64,000 nucleotides of DNA, taken from the NCBI GenBank assembly GCA_002479075.1, contig DLLG01000011.1, forward strand, positions 1 to 64,000, read 5' to 3'. Source of the DNA: Clostridiales bacterium UBA7568 (GTDB lineage Bacteria; Bacillota; Clostridia; Oscillospirales; CAG-272). This document shows, piece after piece, positions 59,287-64,000 of this stretch (positions are counted from its first letter, which is position 1; each line of letters starts with the position of its first letter). The notes beneath the pieces were generated by a model that was given only the letters and a program-made list of their open reading frames with translations, made no database searches and was not told where the DNA came from. The position numbers and the translations under genes were made by a program.

Positions 59287-59964
59287 ATGAAAATCAAAAA
59301 GATCGCACTTATTTTTTTATCAATTCTGATGATATTCAGCTTTGCGGCTTGCGGCAAAGGAACAAACGACAACAACAACGACAATAAAAACGACGATAAC
59401 GGAAAGAACAATACCGTCGTTACCGCAACTCCGGCAGAGATCGAGCAGAAGATCGCCGAAGCTGTCGGCAATGACAACTATCTCTGCAACGTTGACATTG
59501 ACAAGGATTGGCTGAAAAACATCTACCGTCTTGACACAAGCAAGATAGAGAGCTACGTTGCAAAGCAGAACTCTATCGGAAGCGTAAACCCCGACACGGT
59601 CATCGTCCTTAAAACCAAAGACGGCTACGCAGACGAGGCAGTTAAGGCAATAAACGAGGGCTACGACCAGATTGTCAGCTACATACGCCAGTATCCCTTC
59701 GGTACGGCAAAGGTCCTGAACGCCCGCCTTTATCAGAGCGGAGACTATGTGATCTATGTTATCGCCGGCGCAAGCTATGACGGCGAGGATGCGGAAGCGG
59801 AAAACAAGCTGGCTGTCTCCGAATATGCAAAAATCGACGAGGTTATCAAAAGCGTGTTCGGTAAACTTCCGAAAAATTCTGCCGTTGTGCCCGAGGAGAA
59901 CGGCAGTAGCGGAGGTCTGATCGTTCCGGACGATAACGATATGCCTGTATTCGGAAAAAATTAA
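59287..59964 (+). CDS. DUF4358 lipoprotein
   Basis: A 225-residue lipoprotein (lipobox FAAC, Cys20) with an Asn/Asp-rich linker (NDNNNDNKNDDNGKNN). The domain from about residue 55 (WLKNIYRLDTSKIESYVAKQ, then AVKAINEGYDQIVSYIRQYP) is DUF4358. The family regularly neighbours MBOAT and DHHW genes, as here, and is thought to act at the cell surface with them; mechanism unknown. Confidence 0.85.
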   Translation: MKIKKIALIFLSILMIFSFAACGKGTNDNNNDNKNDDNGKNNTVVTATPAEIEQKIAEAVGNDNYLCNVDIDKDWLKNIYRLDTSKIESYVAKQNSIGSVNPDTVIVLKTKDGYADEAVKAINEGYDQIVSYIRQYPFGTAKVLNARLYQSGDYVIYVIAGASYDGEDAEAENKLAVSEYAKIDEVIKSVFGKLPKNSAVVPEENGSSGGLIVPDDNDMPVFGKN

Positions 59965-59966
59965 AA

Positions 59967-61361
59967 ATGGTTTTCTCCAGTCTGACATTTCTTTTATGGT
60001 TTTTGCCCTGTGTCCTGCTGGTGTATTTCATCGTTCCGAAAAAAGCAAAAAACGCGGTACTCTTTGTGTTCAGCCTGCTGTTTTATGCTTGGGGCGAACC
60101 GATCTATGTCGGATTGATGATCTTCTCTACCGTCCTCGACTACTGTTGCGGACGGGCGGTTGATAAATACCGTGGGACACCGACGGCAAAAATCGGTCTG
60201 CTTGTATCCGTAATTGTAAATCTGAGTTTGCTTTGCCTCTTTAAATATACGGATTTTCTCATCGGCACGATAAACGGAATTTTCGGAAGCAGTATTCCTC
60301 TTCTGAATCTGCCCTTGCCTATCGGCATCTCGTTTTACACCTTCCAGACGATGAGCTACACCATAGACGTCTATCGCGGCGATGCCAAAGTACAGAAAAA
60401 CATCATCTCCTTCGGGGCATATGTGTCCCTGTTTCCCCAGCTTATTGCAGGGCCGATCGTGCGTTATCAGACCATTGCCGACCAGATTGACGAGCGCACC
60501 CATTCCTTCGATAAATTCGGAGACGGCGTCAAGCGGTTTGTCTGCGGTCTCGGAAAAAAGGTGCTGATCGCCAATAACATCGGGCTTCTATGGAACACAA
60601 TTTCGAAAGCGGAAAGTCTGACGGTTGTTTCCGCGTGGCTCGGAATCATAGCCTTTGCGTTTCAGATCTATTTTGACTTTTCCGGCTATTCGGATATGGC
60701 AATCGGTCTCGGCAAAATGTTCGGCTTTGATTTTCTGGAAAACTTCGATCACCCGTATTGCTCAAAAAGTGTCACGGAGTTCTGGCGGCGCTGGCATATT
60801 TCAATGGGAACCTGGTTCAGGGACTATGTTTATATCCCGCTGGGCGGAAACCGGAGAGGGCTTGCCGTTCAGCTCCGCAACATTGCCATAGTATGGCTGC
60901 TCACAGGCTTTTGGCACGGAGCCAGCTGGAACTATGTGCTCTGGGGCGTATTTTACGGAGTGATTCTGATTATCGAAAAGTTCTTCCTGCTGGACAAGCT
61001 GAAAAAAGCGCCTGCGTTTGTCGGGCACATATATACGTTGCTTTGCGTCGCGATCGGTTGGGTGCTGTTCGCCTTTGAGGACATCGGAAAAGGCTGGACA
61101 TTTTTCAAGGCTCTCTTCGGAGGGGTCGCCTTCTGTAATTCCGCATCGCTCTATCAGCTCCTGTCATATCTGCCGCTGCTCCTGCTGTGTGCAGTCGCCT
61201 CGACGCCCCTCGGCACAAAGCTCTATCACAAGCTGGGCGAGAAATGTAACGCCGCTCTTATGACAGCTGCCGATACAACCGGCATCGTTGCCGTAACGGG
61301 ACTTGCCATAGCTTATCTCATCAGCGGGTCCTATAACCCGTTCCTGTATTTCCGTTTTTAA
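59967..61361 (+). CDS. MBOAT-family O-acyltransferase
   Basis: A 464-residue membrane-bound O-acyltransferase (AlgI/DltB type). PLPIGISFYTFQTMSYTIDV YRG, then FWRRWHISMGTWFRDYVYIP LGGNRRG and LLTGFWHGASWNYVLWG with the catalytic His. It moves an acyl group, usually acetyl, across the membrane for attachment to surface polysaccharide. Two bases separate it from the DUF4358 gene and it is followed by the DHHW gene. Confidence 0.95.
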   Translation: MVFSSLTFLLWFLPCVLLVYFIVPKKAKNAVLFVFSLLFYAWGEPIYVGLMIFSTVLDYCCGRAVDKYRGTPTAKIGLLVSVIVNLSLLCLFKYTDFLIGTINGIFGSSIPLLNLPLPIGISFYTFQTMSYTIDVYRGDAKVQKNIISFGAYVSLFPQLIAGPIVRYQTIADQIDERTHSFDKFGDGVKRFVCGLGKKVLIANNIGLLWNTISKAESLTVVSAWLGIIAFAFQIYFDFSGYSDMAIGLGKMFGFDFLENFDHPYCSKSVTEFWRRWHISMGTWFRDYVYIPLGGNRRGLAVQLRNIAIVWLLTGFWHGASWNYVLWGVFYGVILIIEKFFLLDKLKKAPAFVGHIYTLLCVAIGWVLFAFEDIGKGWTFFKALFGGVAFCNSASLYQLLSYLPLLLLCAVASTPLGTKLYHKLGEKCNAALMTAADTTGIVAVTGLAIAYLISGSYNPFLYFRF

Positions 61362-61375
61362 GGAGGACTTTCCTG

Positions 61376-62482
61376 ATGCGTAATAAAATAATTACTTCTG
61401 TTTTTTGTCTGCTTCTGGCTGTCGGCGTTATATCCGGCTTTCTTGTGCCGGACAAGTATTATTCCGAAAGCGAAAAGCGAACGCTGACGCAGAAAAACGC
61501 GATCTCTATCTCTGATTTTCCGAGCGGAAAAATGGGAACGGAAATCGAAAAATACCTTGCGGATCAGTTTCCCCTGCGGGACGGTTGGATCACAATAAAA
61601 ACCCTGACAGAACGGTTCAGCGGAAAAACGCAGATTTCCGGCGTCTATTTCGGCAAGGGCGGTTACCTGATCGATGCCTTTACCGGATACAGCCAAAAAC
61701 AATTCTATGCCAACATCGAAGCTCTTGCAAAATTATCCGACTCCCTGAAAGCCGCCGGCATTCCGACGCAGGTGATGCTCGTGCCGACATCGGCACAGAT
61801 CCTTTCCGACAAGCTGCCCGCCTATGCGCCCGGCCTTGACCAAAAGGCATTTCTTGAATACGCAAAGGCGCAGGGACTGGACACCGTTAATGTGTTTGAT
61901 ATTCTTTCGGCGCACAAAAGCGAATATATCTATTATAAAACCGACCACCATTTCACAAGCCTCGGAGCATACTACTGCTATGTCGCCTGGATGCAGTCGC
62001 AGGGAAAGACGGCTGAGCCGCTTTCCGCCTGGCACAGCAAGGAGCTATGCGACAATTTCCGCGGTACAACGTACAATAAGGTCAATTATCCCTTCGCCGC
62101 AACAGATGTCATCACAGCCTATTATAAAACTCTGACGCATACCGTAAGCTACAACGGCGGAAACTATGTAACAGACAGTATTTACGAGTTCAAATATCTG
62201 AAAGGAAAAGACCAGTATGCCGCTTTTCTGAATTCCAACCAGTCTACAACCGTTGTTTCCGGCAACGGCGAAGGCAAGCTGCTGATCCTGAAGGACTCCT
62301 ATGCCAACTGTTTTTCGCAGTTTGCAATTGACGACTATGCCGAAACGCATCTGATCGACCTTCGCTTTTTCAAGGGATCTGTTGAAGATTATATCGAGGA
62401 AAACGGTATCACGCAGGTGCTTGTGCTTTATAATATTCCGAACTTTGCGCAGGATACGGCTATCGCCAATGCGATAAAATAA
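61376..62482 (+). CDS. DHHW-family (AlgX/SGNH-like) surface protein
   Basis: A 368-residue protein with an N-terminal membrane anchor. The name-giving motif is YYKTDHHFTSLGAYY, and LLILKDSYANCF carries the second conserved region. Related AlgX/AlgJ proteins act with MBOAT enzymes in O-acetylation of exopolysaccharide outside the membrane. GGAGG precedes the ATG. Confidence 0.9.
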   Translation: MRNKIITSVFCLLLAVGVISGFLVPDKYYSESEKRTLTQKNAISISDFPSGKMGTEIEKYLADQFPLRDGWITIKTLTERFSGKTQISGVYFGKGGYLIDAFTGYSQKQFYANIEALAKLSDSLKAAGIPTQVMLVPTSAQILSDKLPAYAPGLDQKAFLEYAKAQGLDTVNVFDILSAHKSEYIYYKTDHHFTSLGAYYCYVAWMQSQGKTAEPLSAWHSKELCDNFRGTTYNKVNYPFAATDVITAYYKTLTHTVSYNGGNYVTDSIYEFKYLKGKDQYAAFLNSNQSTTVVSGNGEGKLLILKDSYANCFSQFAIDDYAETHLIDLRFFKGSVEDYIEENGITQVLVLYNIPNFAQDTAIANAIK

Positions 62483-62534
62483 AAAAGCATATTTCGGAAA
62501 GCACCCATTTAAAGCATTCTCCTTCCCCCCAAAA

Positions 62535-62569
62535 AACAAAAGGCGCACAAAATGCGCCTTTTGTTTTTC
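62535..62569. terminator. Convergent terminator
   Basis: AACAAAAGGCGCA / TGCGCCTTTTGTT followed by T5; serves the DHHW gene and the leftward small gene. Confidence 0.88.
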
Positions 62570-62580
62570 TTTATGGCTCT

Positions 62581-62748
62581 TTAAAAGATCAAAAGCAATG
62601 CGCACGCAACCGCAACGGCTCCGCCGATTGCGCTGACAACAGAATAAATCTTTTTCGATTCCGGATCTTGTTTCTCTTTTACCAGGTAATAAATGCCCGC
62701 GCAGAGAACAAGAACGCCGATGATAAGACCGATAATTTTGATTGCCAT
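62581..62748 (-). CDS. Small two-helix membrane protein
   Basis: A 55-residue protein with two hydrophobic segments (MAIKIIGLIIGVLVLCAGIY and VVSAIGGAVAVACALLLIF). GGAGG lies before the ATG, which overlaps the stop of the P-type ATPase gene. Possibly a small subunit or modulator of that pump; no family recognised. Confidence 0.65.
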   Translation of the reverse strand: MAIKIIGLIIGVLVLCAGIYYLVKEKQDPESKKIYSVVSAIGGAVAVACALLLIF

Positions 62749-64000
62749 TATTTCTTCCTCCATTTCAATAAGAATGCCGAGTTTGTTATAACAAGCACCG
62801 AGCCCGCATTATGTACAAGCGCTCCGACAACGGGATTCAGCGTTCCGATGATCGCCAAAGCGATTGCAACAAAATTCAGCGTCATCGAGAAAATCATATT
62901 GAGCCTGACCGTTGTCATCATCCGTTTCGAGAGCGCAAAAAGATGCGGAAGCTCTTTGACTTCATCATCAACAAGCGCAATATCCGCCGCATCGACGGCA
63001 ATATCGCTACCGACACCGCCCATAGCGATGCCGACATCCGCTTTTTTCAGCGCCGGCGCATCGTTTACTCCGTCGCCTATCATACAGACAGGCATATTTT
63101 TTCCCTGGTATTCGCCGATATATCTCAGCTTATCCTCCGGCAGGCAACCCGCCCTCACCTCGCCGATATGAAGTTCTCCGGCAATCGTTTCTGCGGCATT
63201 TTCGTTGTCGCCCGTGAGAAGAACGGGCTGTATGCCCAGTTCCGAAAGAGATGAAATCGTTTTTGCGCTTTCCTTTCGCAGAGTGTCCGCCAAGGCAATA
63301 AATCCGGTGAACACGCCGTTTATCGCAACGTAAATTACCGTGCAGCCCTTGCGCAGATAATCCTCGGCATTGCTCGGCGGCGTCATATCTATACCGTGTC
63401 CGGAAAGCAGTTCGCAGTTGCCCGCAAGAATGTTCTTTCCGCCAACAGCAGCGCATACTCCGCGTCCGGGAATCATCACGAAATCCGTCGTCTCTGCAAG
63501 CGCGGCACCAGTCTTTTTGTAGCAACGGACAATCGCCTTCCCCAAAGGATGCTCCGAAAGCTGCTCTGCGGAAGCCGCCAGACGATATATCTCGTCTTTA
63601 TCAAACTCCGCCGAAACGCTCTCTGTCGCAACGACCTCCGGTATTCCGCAGGTCAGAGTGCCCGTCTTATCAAACGCAATGACCTTTGCTTTTGACAGCC
63701 GCTCAAGAGCGTCGCCCTCGCGGACAAGGAAGCCGTGTTTCGTTGCGTTTCCGATAGCAGCCATAATCGCCGTCGGCGTCGCAAGCACCAATGCGCAGGG
63801 GCAGAACACAACAAGGATCGTAACGGCGCGGATGATCTGCCCGGTGATAAGCCAGGTCAGCCCGGCGGCGGAAAGCGCAATCACAACAATCCAGGTCGCC
63901 CATCTGTCGGCAAGACCGACGATCTTTGCTTTTCCCGCATCTGCCGACTGCACAAGCCGTATCATACGCTGAATCGAGCTGTCCTCGCCGACTTTTGTTG
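62748..64000 (-). CDS. P1B-type heavy-metal ATPase, partial
   Basis: C-terminal part of a P-type ATPase whose start lies beyond the window. FCPCALVLATP holds the metal-site CPC motif, FDKTGTLT the phosphorylated Asp, GDNENAAETIA and MIGDGVNDAPALKKADVGIA the hinge. In the last helices the usual Asp of Zn/Cd pumps is replaced by HNAGSVLVITNS, so specificity is uncertain (possibly Cu, Co or Zn-type). Exports or imports a transition-metal ion with ATP. Overlaps the small membrane-protein gene. Confidence 0.92.
   Translation of the reverse strand, partial: TKVGEDSSIQRMIRLVQSADAGKAKIVGLADRWATWIVVIALSAAGLTWLITGQIIRAVTILVVFCPCALVLATPTAIMAAIGNATKHGFLVREGDALERLSKAKVIAFDKTGTLTCGIPEVVATESVSAEFDKDEIYRLAASAEQLSEHPLGKAIVRCYKKTGAALAETTDFVMIPGRGVCAAVGGKNILAGNCELLSGHGIDMTPPSNAEDYLRKGCTVIYVAINGVFTGFIALADTLRKESAKTISSLSELGIQPVLLTGDNENAAETIAGELHIGEVRAGCLPEDKLRYIGEYQGKNMPVCMIGDGVNDAPALKKADVGIAMGGVGSDIAVDAADIALVDDEVKELPHLFALSKRMMTTVRLNMIFSMTLNFVAIALAIIGTLNPVVGALVHNAGSVLVITNSAFLLKWRKK

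Noticed and set aside
1..64000. CRISPR array or cas genes
   Set aside because: No regularly spaced repeats of 24-40 bases and no Cas-like protein seen.

Overview
The window reads as chromosome of a spore-former-lineage Firmicute, probably a Clostridia member from the gut. Support for this: SpoVB-type flippase, RNase M5, Mini-RNase III, YitT, many lipoproteins with a lipobox, strong GGAGG ribosome sites, and near-consensus sigma-A promoters with 17-base spacers. No rRNA operon or CRISPR array is visible. The taxon cannot be fixed from sequence reading alone.

Layout. (1) 1-3809 is a complete 3.8-kb integrative element in the 3' half of a tRNA-Lys gene. It has a HUH rolling-circle initiator, a tyrosine recombinase, a repressor, two small related unknown genes and an almost gene-free, hairpin-dense 0.7-kb stretch that looks like a large structured RNA. 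(2) 3842-33320 is host chromosome: a DUF4037/TPR pair, a SpoVB-like flippase, YitT, a Ugp/MalFG-like ABC uptake operon that also carries a secreted nuclease and a repeat lipoprotein, an RDD protein, HD and GNAT proteins, an ECF sigma/anti-sigma/lipoprotein operon, rpsO-pnp, an XRE/SHOCT cassette flanked by a duplicated pnp end, holA-rnmV-gtrA-mrnC, pncC, glyA, lepA and hemW. (3) 33382-50576 is a 17-kb integrative element that splits a tRNA-Ser(CGA) gene in the anticodon loop and carries a complete substitute tRNA-Ser(CGA). Its left part holds integrase, ParB, relaxosome-like and RepA-like genes. Its right part is a defence island: HTH-Fic pair, Vsr, a HpaII-type restriction-modification pair, a second C5 methyltransferase, a ParB/HEPN-like protein, an OLD-like ATPase-TOPRIM protein and a D12 adenine methyltransferase. 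Its far end has Tn4451-type cargo. (4) 50625-53610 is an AT-rich junction with an unknown membrane-protein gene pair and remnants of a second, decayed mobile element. (5) 53672-64000 is again host-like: a fluoride riboswitch ahead of a cation/proton antiporter, a MATE transporter with a frameshifted MarR regulator, an ATC-hydrolase-like protein, an ECF sigma/anti-sigma pair, a DUF4358-MBOAT-DHHW surface O-acylation cluster and a P1B-type metal ATPase cut by the window end.

Most noteworthy: the candidate large RNA at 53-735, the tRNA-Ser replacement by the 17-kb element, the four-gene methyltransferase / ParB-HEPN / OLD-TOPRIM / Dam set at 43802-48714 (candidate undescribed defence system), the pnp-end duplication around the XRE-SHOCT cassette, and the fluoride riboswitch controlling a CPA antiporter. 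All function calls come from motif recognition by eye; no database search was run.
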